From Lepeophtheirus salmonis (lineage: Eukaryota; Arthropoda; Copepoda; Siphonostomatoida; Caligidae): 64,000 bases of DNA. The position numbers and the translations under genes are program-made. The stretch spans positions 69,847,702-69,911,701 of the forward strand of contig NC_052135.2 of NCBI RefSeq assembly GCF_016086655.4, read 5' to 3'. The notes below the pieces were generated by a model that was given only the letters and a program-made list of their open reading frames with translations, was not told where the DNA came from and made no database searches. Shown here one piece after another: positions 12,443-25,345 of the stretch. Every line of letters begins with the position of its first letter. Within the stretch, counting starts at the first letter, position 1.

Positions 12443-12584
12443 TGTTAAGATTTAAGTATCTTTATTTTAACTGAGTAGAAATGATCACTCCTTTATACAA
12501 AAATAAAAAGGAAAAGGCAAGAAAAAGAATTAGAAGATACTATAATGAATAATTAATATCATCTAAAAAAGTCGAAATCCTACA
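12443..12584 (-). repeat. 5' LTR of the Gypsy element
   Basis: 142 bp matching 10388-10515; longer by small insertions in an A-rich part. On the minus strand it begins TGTAGGATTTCGAC and ends TTAACA. It is followed on the + strand by the TATA target duplication. Confidence 0.85.
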
Positions 12585-12588
12585 TATA

Positions 12589-15045
12589 TATACGTGTCAC
12601 ATAAAAAAATAAATACATTACAATCGCTTAAGGTCAGCCTTACTTCCATGGCGAAAGCAAAATGGTATTGTATTCCATAGACTTGCCAGTCTGTAATGGA
12701 AACTTGACTCAAAGATATCCATCTTTGGTTCTGGTAAGTAGATGATATTGCGAGTGGAGAGTCTCGTTTTTATTTAGTATCCAGGATGGAGGAGATAAGT
12801 TTATCTTTTGTTTAAAATCCGGTAGAGCGTAATTATATCTTAAATAGCACGTCTATGAGACAAAGTGATGGGGCCTATTTTGCATTTCAGTCATCAATAT
12901 TTTCATTTTAGACTACCAAAAGACTTTATCAATATAGTTGACCCGAGTGTTTACTAATTGAGAAAGGCAAGGTCCTGAGGTTTGGCATACTTTCTAAAAT
13001 TTATGTTCAATAATTTCTCATTTAATTCGTTGTTTAGGTCGTAAATTAGATTTGAAATTGATTGTTTTTGTAAAAATAAAATGTACCCATTACTTTTTTA
13101 CCTACTCAAATCATATTATGACGGTGTTACCCCCTCTTCTGGCGAAATCCTGTGATTCTTTCACACAAAATAAGCATGTGATTTATCTTAATATTAATAA
13201 TATATTTTGTGGTTATGTTTCTATTCTCTTGAAGCCTACACAATTAGTAACTTAATTAAAATAGTTGAAAATAGTGGTTAAGTATCAAATTGTAGTTTAT
13301 TTTATTATTTCTTTGTATCTCATAAGTTAAACAATATTATTAGCTTGCCATTTAGGTTGTCAAGCAGGATTCTAATTAAAGGATCAGAGATATGGTCTTA
13401 CTATTTTATAAACTTTTAATACTAATATTTCAAATATGAATCTACATAAAGAAAGTAAATGATAGGATTTAAGAATTTAGAAGGTGAGCAGAAATAGAAA
13501 ATGTATACAAAAAAAAATCTTACAATTTCTAATTTTCATAGGACTTCACGTTAATGGCTCCAATATCCCTATGCTTGGAACTTTTTTAACTGATATTCAC
13601 ATTATGAAGTTATACTTCATAATGTGAAGAAAGATTTGTTTGCACTGTTAGTAAGATTAGAACATTATCAAAGAGATTGATTGTACTTGATTTGGTCTAA
13701 ATTGCCCGATAATTAACTTTATAAGCCCATAAACAAAATACAAATTCGGATTTTATGTTGAGTGAATTTAAATAAAGATGAATTTCTTTGTAGTTTTTTA
13801 ACCATAAAATACTATGTGATCATGCGTGGCTACATCATTATATATTTTTTTATGCTTAAGTTTATTGACTCAAATTTGATTTTCAATCATTCTGCTTGAG
13901 TTGGCAGATCTCTATAAAAGATAACTTCATTTTGAAAATAAATTGACAACAAAACTAAGGACAATTTAAAAAAAATTATATTATTAAGTAAAAATAATGA
14001 AAAAATTTGTTTGCAAAGGCATATGGAAAAAAACTTAGTCAACTAAATTTAAGGCCTAATAATAACACAATATGTTTTCTTACAAATTAGATTTTCTCAC
14101 GGGGAAATTTCTATACAGTTATGATAATTTGATACTATTGTCATTTAAAAAAAAAAAAACTATTTTGTAAGCTTAAGTGTTTTTCTTTGCAGCGGTACCT
14201 AGTCAAAAATATGTAAAATAAAATAATATATATATAAAATGACTCTTCTATATCTTTGCCCACACGTCATTATTGATTTCTAATGACTTTAGGTGAGGAA
14301 AATTGTCAACGTCTATATAAATACCAATAATTAGTTGAGCAACCCAATTAATCCAATGTTTTTTACTTGCAATCTTAGTTACTAACATTATAATAAAGAA
14401 ACTTTGAACTGCATTGTTCAAAATATCTAATAATTTTACCAAAAATTTGATTAATATTATTTTGGTCACTTTTCACAACTTAAGAAAGATCAGTGGAAGG
14501 AAGATTAACTGTGAAGAGAATTAATATAATTTGGGATTCATCATCTAATTCGGTTTATGCTTTAGGTATATAAAAAAATTACAATCATTGTACATTAACC
14601 TTAAAATACAATACGTATCATATTTGATACATGGATTTCTGGAATCTGTGATTTAAATAGTTTAACAAACTTTATACAAAATATGGAACAATATGCAACA
14701 TTATTTTCTCTCACCGGCTAAGATCCACATCTATTATTGTTATTTAAGCCGTATGTAGAATACAAATATGACCAGTAAAATATTCAACTGCAATAGATTG
14801 GGTCTTTAGAGCCGTTTTTTAAATATACCATTTTTAGAATATAATTACGACTCAGAGGCATATTTCAACGTAACATAGCTATTTTTATCCATAGTTGAAA
14901 GTTAAAGTTATACAAACAAAACGATATAAAAGATCATTTAGGTAAATCCAGACAATCATTAATTACATCCTGAACAATAAGGAAAGTATTGAACTCGATT
15001 ATTTCAATGTTAATGCCCGCCACGTTTTAAAACCAATTTTCAAGC
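12589..15045. other. AT-rich DNA, one perfect palindrome
   Basis: No supported gene in about 2.4 kb. A 15-bp perfect inverted repeat at 13596-13628 is listed separately. Frames such as 14248-14469 (-) look like AT-rich chance. Confidence 0.5.
13596..13628. repeat. Perfect 15-bp inverted repeat with 3-base loop
   Basis: TTCACATTATGAAGT is followed by TAT and then its exact reverse complement. No T-run or neighbouring gene suggests a terminator. It may be a footprint or core of a small fold-back element, or chance. Confidence 0.6.
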
Positions 15046-15450
15046 CAGCATCATGAACCTTGGGGTCATTGGGAGCAAAGGCATCTTCTTTGAGCCGAGG
15101 AAAAGGTGGGTGCTGACAGGTACTGTGAACTCTTATCTGACTAAATGTTTCCTTGGATGAAAGCTGAGGCCAATGGTGTCGAGTTCCAGTTTCAACAAGG
15201 CTCGGCCCCCTCTCACAAGGCCCGTAAGACCAAATTCTTGTTAAAAGAAGAGAAGGTGTTACTTTTAACACCCTCAAACCTGGCTCTCCAACCTCCCCTA
15301 CCTGAATCCCATGGATTACTTCTTTTGGGAAGAGTTAGAGGGAAAGATTTTTACCAATTTACATAACATCGACTCCTTAAAGGCTATCATCCTCAAGTAA
15401 TGGAACAAAGTCCATAAGGGGTCGTATTGAGCGACTAATTGACGAAAATG
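15046..15450 (+). pseudogene. Mariner-type transposase, middle and C-terminal part
   Basis: The + strand reads from the strand before the second catalytic block (MNLGVIGSKGIFFEP, about 15052) through VEFQFQQGSAPSHKARKT (15180-15235), where the catalytic Asp of QQD is Gly, to the third block (NLPYLNPMDYFFWEELEGK, about 15290-15345), where SPDLNP is altered. Frame changes separate the blocks. The DNA-binding domain and first catalytic block are not visible upstream. It is a separate family from the 9.1-kb element. Confidence 0.75.
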
Positions 15451-16325
15451 GCAGATATACTTAATGATTTTTTTCCTTTGTAATATTAAAACTTGTAAAT
15501 AAAATTTAAAACCTCTACTTTCTTTCCTCATTGATCAGGATGCAGTTAAAAGTAGTCTGGATGTACCTGCACGACTCTGTAAATATTTCCAGCATTAAAT
15601 AGATAAATGATCTATTAACTTATCTTGAATACATTTTCTAAAAAAAAAAATGTTTCTAATCATATATAAATATAGTAAGAGAAACGATCATACATATTTT
15701 TCACTAATGCTTTATCTGATAGATTAACTAAAAAATAAATATTATTTTATATCTTTAAAGGATTAGCCGTCAAAGTCATATTTTGATTGATTTTTTTAGT
15801 GGGATTTTTAATTTTTTGATGGTTTAAATTAAGAAATTTGCAAAAACAAACAAACAAATGAAGTGAAAAGTTCCAAAATGTAATGTAGGTAAATCGGTTC
15901 TTTCAGTAGTTAATAATATTCGACTTATTTAGATTTCATTTTGTAACTTTTATTGCTTTTGTATTTTAATTTTCTATAACAAAATTAAGCAAATCTTTTC
16001 AAGTTGTAATTTTAGGTTGATTGTTTGTTTATATATAAAATATAAAGCAATTGATAACAAATGTTTTTCTTCCAACTTTTTGTTTACTTACATGACATTT
16101 TTTATTTTACTTATTTGTAAATCTATGTTGGGGATCAGATAATCCTATACCGTTTGGTTTATTGAAGTCGGAATACTTACTTATTCAAAACTCAATGAAG
16201 GTTAAGTGATTGAACTTAATTCATATTTCGATGTATTAAAGTATAAACAATTATTTACAGAAAAAAAAATATTAGCATTGTAGCTTACTTACAAGTCAAG
16301 AGAATGACACTTGAACTCGATCGAC
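15451..16325. other. AT-rich spacer, no gene seen
   Basis: Low-complexity AT-rich DNA between two transposon remnants. Confidence 0.5.
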
Positions 16326-16852
16326 GAATTTCCATACGCGCACTCTTAGAGTTTGGGGGTCTCCTGGACCACTGTCTACGCCGTCAGCAAGTCTGAAAAG
16401 TTTGAGAGCAAGAAGGACTCTGTAAAAAAGACCAAACTGGACCCAGAGGAGTTAAAGAAAACAGCCCAGGCCGATCCTCTCTAGTCCCCCAGGGCTCATG
16501 AAAGAGATCTCAGGGTCGAAAGAGCCTTGTGAGGGTTGATAGAATACTTTTGACACCAGTAACGAATAAAGCAAATCTCCTCTTTTGTTGGACTCTTTTA
16601 GGATCTTTTGAAGTCTTTATTTTACATTTTTGGCCCCCACCCAGTCCTGATGCCAACCTTCGTCGAGTACAACATTTCGTTGCATGTTGAAAGGAAGGGT
16701 TGGAGTGTCCATCATCTTACCGCCAATGCCTTCAAAATCCACTGTCAGCCGGTAGTGAAACAATATGACAGAGGACTCCATCTGCAGCGGGCACTAGGCT
16801 TTCTTCCTCCGCCTGGAGGCCATCATTGTCACTTAGGGTGGCAATATTAATG
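16326..16852 (+). pseudogene. Mariner-type transposase, N- and C-ends joined
   Basis: The first 180 bp encode an N-terminal DNA-binding region in pieces (TVYAVSKSEKFESKKDS; LKKTAQADP). From about 16620, after a non-matching stretch, the sequence resumes at the third catalytic block (SPDANLRRVQ, other frame VEYNISLHVERKG) and continues to a typical C-terminus read in broken frames. The central catalytic region, with the first two acids, is absent. The layout fits an internal-deletion derivative of a transposon, later mutated. Terminal repeats were not found by eye. Confidence 0.65.
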
Positions 16853-19800
16853 ATTCAGAGAGCTCAGTCACACATCTATATATTTAATTAATTTTGTTGC
16901 AATTCAATTCTTAATTAATAAACTATATCTTGTTGAATTTTAAAATTCAAGTTATTTAGATTTTAATGGACCACTCGGTAATAATACATTAATAGTTATA
17001 GGATAAAGTATTCTATTACTGCTTTAAAAAGTACAAATATTTATAAAAGCGTATATTATTTGTTTATATGAAGAGATTATTATATCAGAACAACTTGTAA
17101 ATAATTGAATAGGATCTATATAGATATTTTATATTTATTCTGTACACATTTGTTTTTTTCTTCTTTCTCAAGTAAATTTATTTCGTATATACGGTTGCTA
17201 CTACGTTATACCCCTTTGATAAAGAGAGAAAACATTATTTTTGTCCAATTCCAAATTTATTTTATCAATATGTTGATACATACCCCACACATATGTTCAC
17301 AATATTGGTCATTTGGTATTGTTAGTTTGTTTTTGACAGATATAAAGGTTAGACGTCTTTTGGTCTTTTGCAAATTTCTACTTTTAGAAAAAAAAAAACA
17401 GTCAATTTAGGCTAAAATTCACCGAAAACTGTTCAAAGATTGTATTTTTATAAAATAGTTTGGTTTTACCAATTGATAAACTATGAGAATAAACAAGGTT
17501 CAAGAGTTGTTATTTTTCCCCCCATTTTTTTCAATATTAGAAAATTGCAGAGCACACCATTATACATATAACTTTTTTCTATGTCGAAAGAAGACTAATA
17601 ATGAAAAAGTTGAAGACGTTTTTCAACAAAATAATAAAATAAATTAGAGAATTAAATAAATATTTCAATATTTGAAAGTAATTGACAAATTTTGTTACAT
17701 TCATAATCTTCTTTTTATTTCATTTTTTTAAATATCCTTAAGGCAAAGTTTATTTAAAAAAGTACAAGTGCCTTGAAGCAATAGATGTTTTGAAAATTGG
17801 TTTTTATTGTATACTGAACTAAAATTTGGCTTTATATATTTCCCATGAGCTGATATACATACAAAAAAATTCTATGGATTACGAAGTTGGTTGGTTGGAG
17901 ACACCCTTCATGAGTTTATTAGCTCAGCTTGAATTGAGTTTTAATCACTCTATCAAGGAATGTAAAATAGACAAAAATGCAATATTATTTAACTGATTAT
18001 TGAAATATTTTTTTGTATGCTCAAAATGTAGATTTAAAAAAAATTATATTGTTAATAAAAGAAAATAATTCTCCCGGTGAGTATAGAATGATTATATAAA
18101 TAAAAATTCGGAAAGAAACATAAAATTTGTAATAATGACATTATTTTGCTTCCTCTTTTTGTTTCACGTATTTTTCCCCTTCTTCCATTGGGATTATCTT
18201 TCTTTTTTAGTATATATTATATATTTCAAATGAAAGCTGACAACCTAAATATTTTCGTATCTGACTAGAACTATTTTATTAAACTTATCAAAAATGCAAT
18301 TGAAAATGGTCTCAAGAATGTTTCCTGTCTTAGATTTAACGTTAAAAAAATTCTTGAGCCGAGTAAAAATCTATGAAAATATATCTGCAGCTTAGTTAGC
18401 GAAAAGTAATGTACTAGATTAGTTGAAAATTTCTTATTGAATCCTCTGTTACTTCCCCAGGGAATGAAACATCTTGAGAATACTTTTTGCGATACGTATT
18501 TTTCGTTAGCCTTCTATGTAACTTCTTATGCTTCCAAATATTTTTTGAAGAAAGTTTTTTTTTAGTTTCCAAGTTACTCAGGATAAATGAATTTTGGGAT
18601 TGCTCAAATATCCATTTTAATATTGAAGTGGCAAAATACCCTAGGAAAGTACTTGCATTAGGATTTGAAGGGAGTTAATGACGCTTAAAGAATTCAAAGA
18701 TTAATTTTGTAACACAAACAACAGTTCTTCTCAAAATAAGTGTCACAAAAAACAGGATTAATAGGTCATCATAGGTGCCGCAAAAAATATAATTAAAAAT
18801 ATATAATATTTCATATATGAATATATTTAAATTAACTCTCTTTACGTATCAAAATATAAGCTTTTAAACTCATTTTAAATACATAAAATTCATCGTAAAA
18901 ATCTGTCTCAAGTACCAATTGTGCATAAGCTGTCATATCAATAGCTTACTGAGGTCAGAGTGACTACAGAACATGCATCATATTGTTTTATTATTTAACT
19001 GCAAAAATGCATTTAATTTCACAAAGAAAAAAGACCAAGAAAAATAATCCTGAATTGCTCTCTAAAAAAACAACAACACAAAAACTGGACATGATAGACT
19101 GTGAAATATAACCTCAGCCAATTTTATGCATTTTATTTGAGTTTTTTAGTCTTATTGTTGGGTTCTTGGGTTGTTGTATTGCTTTAACGGTCAAGAAAGT
19201 TTATTATTTACATTACGTATCATTTCTGTCTCACAATAAACAAGATATTTAAATCAAGGCAATGTAGAGTTCATTTTTATTTATATTATACACTGGGATA
19301 CTTTCAGATTTTTTTTTAAGCTTTTGAAAAGTGCCCTGGGAGAATTATTATGAGAAAATCTGTGTTTTACAATATTTGAAATATGATATTTCATTACATA
19401 TATGAGATATTATTAAATGTTTTCTTTTAGTTAATATATATATATATATAACATTTAACACCTTAACCATCTCCCTTTTTTAAAGCTTTTTAAAGGTTTG
19501 ACATATTTTATATGAGAAATACAACATTTATCAGTATACGGCTCAACATTTATCATGCGAAATGTTTATGTTAGTTCTTGATTTGTGTTTATATTTTATT
19601 TGGAATAATCTATTCTGAGAAAATATCGTATAAATATAAAAAACCATCTTTTTTAAAAGTTTTATTTGGGGAAAAAATACGTCTTGGCTTTTCCTTTGTT
19701 TTTAAACAAAAGGAGTATATTGAAAAAGTAATTCAGTTGTAATTTTTTCATAAAAAAGTATTTACTTGTTAAGAAACTCAATTTTTTGGAGATGAGATTG

Positions 19801-22574
19801 TTGAAAGTTTAAGTTTTGAAATTTTAATATTTCGGATAATTAATAATATTTTATTTATAAAGGGAAAAAATTTATTAATTAAAAATGGTGGTTCCATACA
19901 TCATAACACCAAACACTTTTAGCTCACCAACACAAAAGTAAAAATGTATTTTTTGATTGATGTTCAGCTTCTTTTCTGTAAATTAGTTTACTGAAGGGTT
20001 ATTGGTTGATTTTGAATTAGCTTTTGTTAAGCTCCGAATAATTCCAAACGAGTTTTCTATGATAACATTTTTATAGATCGAAAGAATTGGCCAACTACCT
20101 TGGATCTCATTTCCTGATAAATGTCTTTTCTAGGAAATAAAGTAATAAATAAAGACATACCTTTTGTAAATAATAAATAATCTGATGTTCAAGTTTTTAT
20201 ATTCATATTTTATAAATATTTTCAAAAGAATGAATACATTTTAAGCCATTCTTACCAATATATTCTTCAATAACATTGTCTTGATTATCACTAATTTTCC
20301 TTTTATATATTTACCCATTTTTGGGAGATGAAGTATTGATTTTTTTCTCGGAATATATTTATTTTGTACATGTTCTTTTCTTTCCATTTATCAAAAGAAA
20401 TTAATTTCATTTGATCATATTTCAATTGAAAACCCTATTAAAAAATGTTGTGGTGTTTGAAAACGTTGTCAATAAAATGATTGGGCTAAATATAATGTGA
20501 TTAATTGGATAATAAGGATTGCTAATTATTTGTTTTATTAATACTAATAGTTAGATGGTTGTTTTTATAGCATGCTGATCTAGGTCTCAGGTGGTATCAT
20601 TAACCCAATCCGACCCGACTCAAAATTCAAACGGGAGGGAGGATGGGAATGATGTAGACTCTAATTGAGCTAATATATCGGATTTATATCGGAATAACGA
20701 TATATTGTAGAAAATATCAAATTTCTTCATCGTATCGTAAAAAACGCTTACAAATTCCAATACTTTAAAATATGCAATCAGAAATTAGGAGGGAATGAAA
20801 TTTCAATTGTTGTTCAATTTTTGTAGCCATGGAATCCTTAATACTCACACTAAAATGAATGAATGTATCTTTTATTACATATGTACTTCTTAAAAAGATT
20901 GCCACTCAAAGTTTGCCTCCTTGGTCATTACATTAGTTAAAAAATCCAAAATAAAATTTACTCATTACCAATGGTTATTAGGTTTGTCTCCCATTAAAAT
21001 ATTTATCTCTTTTTGTAAATAATCATCTTTCGAACAATATTAAACCGGTAAAAATTTGATAAATCCGTACTTTATAATTACAATTTTTTATATTTAAATG
21101 AATTTGTTTGTCACGTCTCAGTCTTTACGATAAAGTAAAGCTAAAAACAAGATAACTGAACAAAAACTTTTTAAATTATTACCACTTCAAAATGACCAGT
21201 CAGATTCTATAGATTAATAAAATTTTTGTAACTGAAAACCTATTAATATATATTTAGCTTTGATTTTTTTTAAATATTATATTTTGTTTGAAAAAAAACA
21301 AACCATTAGGCTATCAAGGATACAGGTATATTAAATCGGATCCGAATATAGGATCAAAAATATATTAAATAAAATACTGAATTGGGTCAAAAAAAAGAAA
21401 AAAAAAAGAAGATACATAATAAGATACATAAATCACCAAAAGTTAAAAGTATTAATAGAATAATTGAAACTAAAAAAAAAAGTAACGACTATTTTCTATT
21501 AAATATTTGATATACCTCAAGGGATCCTTACTAGTATAGGAATCTACGAAACTATAGTTTAATATAAAAGACTTGAAATTTTAATTAAAAGAAATGTATC
21601 AATCTTCATGATGGGGTCAATGTAGTTACACCATTTTTTTTTGACATTTGCCCCGTTACATCCAATTAATCTCATATTCCCATAGAAAATGTTTAGTTGT
21701 ATTACTTGACTTTCTACAAAACAAACTGTGTCTGGGGTTTTTCATACATTAGTCTAGCATCATGTCAGAGTGAATGGAATGAAAGAGTTTCAATTTTGTG
21801 GATTTGAAGACAATAATTAACTTTATTTTATGAAGTTTTTTCTGTTGATTTCAGTGATATTTTCTATATTTTTTCCACATCGACTCTAATTGGTTTTTTT
21901 ATATGAAATCATCCTTTATTTCTATAATAACTTTACTTTCTATTAAGAAAAATATAATTAGATGGAAACACACTGAGGAACATAAAACTATTTGAAGGGC
22001 CATTTGTGTTGTTAACATTTATTACTACTGCAATTGGAATGTTTTGATCAACTACGACTAAGTCAACTTCTTCTTTACACTATCACTCATGTTTTAATCC
22101 CTATGCTTTCGTCAAAAAAAGGTTGTGCTTCAAAATAAAAATAATTATGAACAAAAAATGAAAAAAAAAAAGATAGTCCAAATTATTTTTTTTTAATTCA
22201 AATAAAGATACATGCCAATATTTTATAGTAATATTTGAGTCAATAATAAACTTTGTAATCAAATTAATGGTATGATTAATACTAACATTGAATTGTAGCT
22301 CAAGTTTAGAATGTTTATTTGATTTAAGATACTTGTTTTGGGCCCTATATGGTTTTTCAACTAAAATTTATCATTTGAAGAATTTTGGGCTAATTTAAGT
22401 GCAAACTGAGACATCTCAAAAGTGTTAATGATAATAATTTGTAAATAGAAATTCACGATTATTATTCGAAGAATACAAATATAATCAGCATTGAACTTTT
22501 ATACAAATATTTTATAGCTGGATTTTTTTATTGAAGATTATAATTTTATAATAAACGAACTTTGGAGCAATTTT
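16853..22574. other. Long AT-rich stretch, no gene seen
   Basis: About 5.7 kb with no recognisable coding region. The 101-codon frame at 17105-17410 (+) is dominated by Phe, Ile, Leu and Tyr and resembles no family I know, so I treat it as chance. A short TA microsatellite lies at 19432-19450. Confidence 0.55.
19432..19450. repeat. TA dinucleotide microsatellite
   Basis: About nine uninterrupted TA units in AT-rich DNA. Confidence 0.7.
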
Positions 22575-22710
22575 TTTTTGCCGATAGACATATTGCCAAA
22601 ATACAATTTCCCATGAGGAAATTTTGCCAAAGGTCAATTTGCCTAATGTAAATTTTGTGGAAGAAAAAATTTGTGCCGAACCGACATTTTCCCGAAGGAC
22701 CATTTGAGAT
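22575..22710. repeat. Degenerate minisatellite, unit about 15-18 bp
   Basis: Eight or so imperfect units of the form TTTTGCC(G/A)AA.G.(A)CAA follow each other: TTGCCGATAGACATA, TTGCCAAAATACAA, TTTGCCAAAGGTCAA, TTTGCCTAATGTAAA, TTTGTGCCGAACCGACA, TTTTCCCGAAGGACCA. The antisense frame shows the same periodicity as repeated FGK/LGK words. No coding function is suggested. Confidence 0.6.
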
Positions 22711-23292
22711 ATTGGGTTAAAAATGATATTTTTTTAAATTGTTATATACGATAGTGTACTTTAATTTAATTTATTACAGTTTTCAACGTTAACAATTTAC
22801 ACAATACAGGTTAATGAATTCAAAGATTAGGTCGGTAATATATAAAAATGTATGCAATACCAGTGTTTTTTCTCAAATTTCTTCATAAAACGAAATTGAT
22901 GAAGAAAATTCAAAAAACTTCTGAATGTGAGAGATATTATAGTTAAGAATCAATTTTTATGATTCAAGTTTATATGCAAAAAAATTTGTTTTCTTTCATT
23001 TTTTTGCGCCTGAAAAAAAGTGCAACTTTCATTGATTTCTTATTTATGCAATATTTTTAATTATTATGAATAAATTTAAAAGCGCTCTTATCGTATAGTT
23101 GTTTTTTTAAGACGCCAGTCACGTTTTGATTTTAAACTAAACCCCTTATCTTGTCTCTTTGAGGTAAAAAAACACAGTTTTTGTAGTTTATGTATATAAT
23201 AAATCCCCCTTCTATGACCGTTCAGGTAATTGGGAAACTTTCTTAGCCGTAACAGGCTCAAAAGAGGCACCCAAAATCCATTCACAAACTCG

Positions 23293-23310
23293 AAAAAAAA
23301 AAAAAAAAAA
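23293..23310. repeat. Poly-A run of 18 bases
   Basis: Homopolymer directly upstream of the LINE C-terminal fragment. It could be the tail of a neighbouring retroposed copy or a slippage tract. Confidence 0.7.
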
Positions 23311-23313
23311 TAG

Positions 23314-23592
23314 TTTCACAACGTATTTGCCAGAGGGTCCATATTTACAAATATTAAGACCTTAGACTCACGGAATAAATATTGTACCTTTTGTAATATC
23401 GAAGTAGAGTCCTTTCACTATCTATTTAATAGCTGTCCTCCGGAAGTACCCTTCCGTAAGGATGCAGAAGGACTAGTCCTCAGTGCTTTTGGAGTGATGC
23501 TCTTGGAGAGTGACTGGATCATAATGGGCAATCCCTCAGTGGAAGATATTGTGAAGTTGGAGTGCATCATAGCCAGTGATGAATTTTTCTAA
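23314..23592 (+). pseudogene. LINE reverse transcriptase C-terminus (zinc-binding end)
   Basis: A 92-residue open frame ending in TAA, without a start codon. It contains YCTFCNIEVESFHYLFNSC (23370-23426), a C-x2-C...H-x4-C pattern placed as in the zinc-binding segment near the C-terminus of LINE reverse transcriptases (often C..C....E...HLF..C). After this come about 50 residues to the stop. Because the frame is uninterrupted it may be a fairly young 5'-truncated LINE copy. It could be the tail of the LINE family at 60575-64000, which leaves the window before this segment. No other LINE domains are visible upstream. Confidence 0.65.
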
Positions 23593-24629
23593 GTCCCCCG
23601 GTATGTTAAAAAACGTGTTAAATTGACAATTTGAAAAATGTTTGGGAGGAGAGCGTTTTATCAAACTAGCTGTGAGCACCTCTAACAGAGTTGGGAAGGA
23701 AGTAAATACAAATTCCAGTGGACATATAGGTAGAACATAGGCAAGAATTATTCGGATGTCTTTTTTTTTAAATTCAAATCTGAGTCAATCGGAACTTATA
23801 CATATGTATAACTTCATGACAAATCCTCAGTATTACTTAGCTTCTTTCATAAGTACACTCAAATGTTCAATCCGACACTCTGTCTATCAATAGTATATAT
23901 GCTTTAATAGTTTCACTATGGTATTAACTGTTTGGTATTAATCCATTATTTACTTTGTATATATAAAGGATGAAGAATTTGCCATATGTTCAAATAAGAT
24001 GAAAACGACCCAACATTGATCATTGGTGTTTTGTCCCATAATAGTAATCCTCTGAAAAAGGGCAAAGGTATATTTGATTGTATGGATCAGCACACTGCTG
24101 TTAATTTATCGAATCCCAAGTCATCAACACATTTTTAATAAATAACTTTGTTCGTAAATATTATAAAGGATGTCTTCTTAATTGCAAATTTTTTATTCCC
24201 AAGAATCGTATTCAATGTTATGTTGTTCACCAAAGATAACTTCTATTGCCATCACAAAGACTAACAAAATTCTAAGCACGTTATTTTGATTTATATTCAC
24301 AAGAGTTTGATTTAAACATAAATGAAATGATTTATTGTATTAGAAAAAATATATTTTATGTTAATTTGAAAGTTTATAATTTTCCTTCATGTATGTTCAA
24401 ATAAAAAAAAATAGTATCTACATAATGCTCTTATTACATACATATATTTCTAAAGAAATTTTTGAATTGTCTTTATTTAAAGACACTTTTCATTATAACT
24501 TCAAGTCCAATATTCATTTTTTAATTCAAGAAAGCATCAATAAAATAATAGTAATAATAAAAACTGGAGAGAGGTAGCTTCGAACGTATTGAGAGGACAA
24601 TCCTGTCCCAACGTCAAAAATAACTCTGT
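23593..24629. other. AT-rich spacer, no gene seen
   Basis: About 1 kb without a supported frame. Confidence 0.5.
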
Positions 24630-25345
24630 TTTTAGCGATATCAACAACCCGTGAATGATCTGAAGCACAACAGCAATTAGATTATTTTTTCTCTGATGAA
24701 AAGTACCTTTACCGTTGACCCCGTCTACAACAAGCAAAATGAGTGGTGGTATGCTTTGGCAAGGCTGACAAAAGCATTTGGAAAGTCACCAAAACAATTA
24801 GCCTCTGTGATGATGTTTGGGGCTGTGGTATCAACTGGAGAAAAAATGCCTCCAATTTGGTATCCTGTTGAATACCGTTTACCTGCGGCCGACTACTTGA
24901 TGTTGTTGAAGGATAATGTGCTCCTACAGGTCATCAAGACCATGAAGAAGTCCGACAAGGTCACGTGCGTATTTCTGCAGGACGGGGCAGTCCATACGTC
25001 TAATATTGTACAAGAGGGTATGGATAGTATCATGAACTTCTGGTCCAAAAGCCCAGATCTGAATCCACTGGAATACTCCATTTGGTGATATTTGGAGGGC
25101 CTGCAATGTCTGCCACACGAATATTGATGCCCTGAAGACCTCCTTTAACCACCAGTGGAGGATCATAAAAAAGGACTACGTTGCCAATATGTGGAAGGGG
25201 TTCCTGAGGGGGTTGGAGACTGTCATTGTGGCTGATGATGTGCAAATTCATAATTAATTTGCATTGTTATAGTGAAAAGTATTATAAAATATAATTGTCT
25301 ATGTACAACATCATCTTGATGAATTATGAGTATTTTAATGACTAC
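24630..25345 (+). pseudogene. Tc1/mariner-type transposase, catalytic part
   Basis: The frame 24696-25088 holds much of the catalytic domain: STFTVDPVYNKQN (the SDEK block just upstream is split by a frameshift), VMMFGAVVSTGEKMPPIW, VFLQDGAVHTSNI with the second Asp, and SPDLNPLEYSIW, then a stop. I count 29 residues between the second Asp and the Glu of PLEY, several fewer than in the related families here (about 37), so a small deletion is likely after NFWSK. Beyond the stop the C-terminus is readable only in other frames. The noncoding tail matches 8285-8355. Confidence 0.8.

Larger units (their letters stand above)
10388..12584 (-). mobile_element. Ty3/Gypsy LTR retrotransposon, internally deleted
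   Basis: About 2.2 kb on the minus strand, bounded by related LTRs and a 4-bp target duplication TATA (10384-10387 and 12585-12588). Reading the minus strand: 5' LTR, primer-binding site, gag, aspartic protease, then directly the integrase core and C-terminal domain, polypurine tract, 3' LTR. Reverse transcriptase and RNase H are missing, and usual members are about 5 kb. Frames carry stops and frameshifts. The intact LTR pair and duplication show it inserted as an LTR element; the pol deletion came before or after. Such a copy could move only with enzymes supplied in trans. Confidence 0.9.

Noticed and set aside
17105..17410. 101-codon + frame rich in Phe, Ile and Tyr with membrane-like stretches
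   Set aside because: Composition is that of random AT-rich DNA; no motif, partner or splice context.
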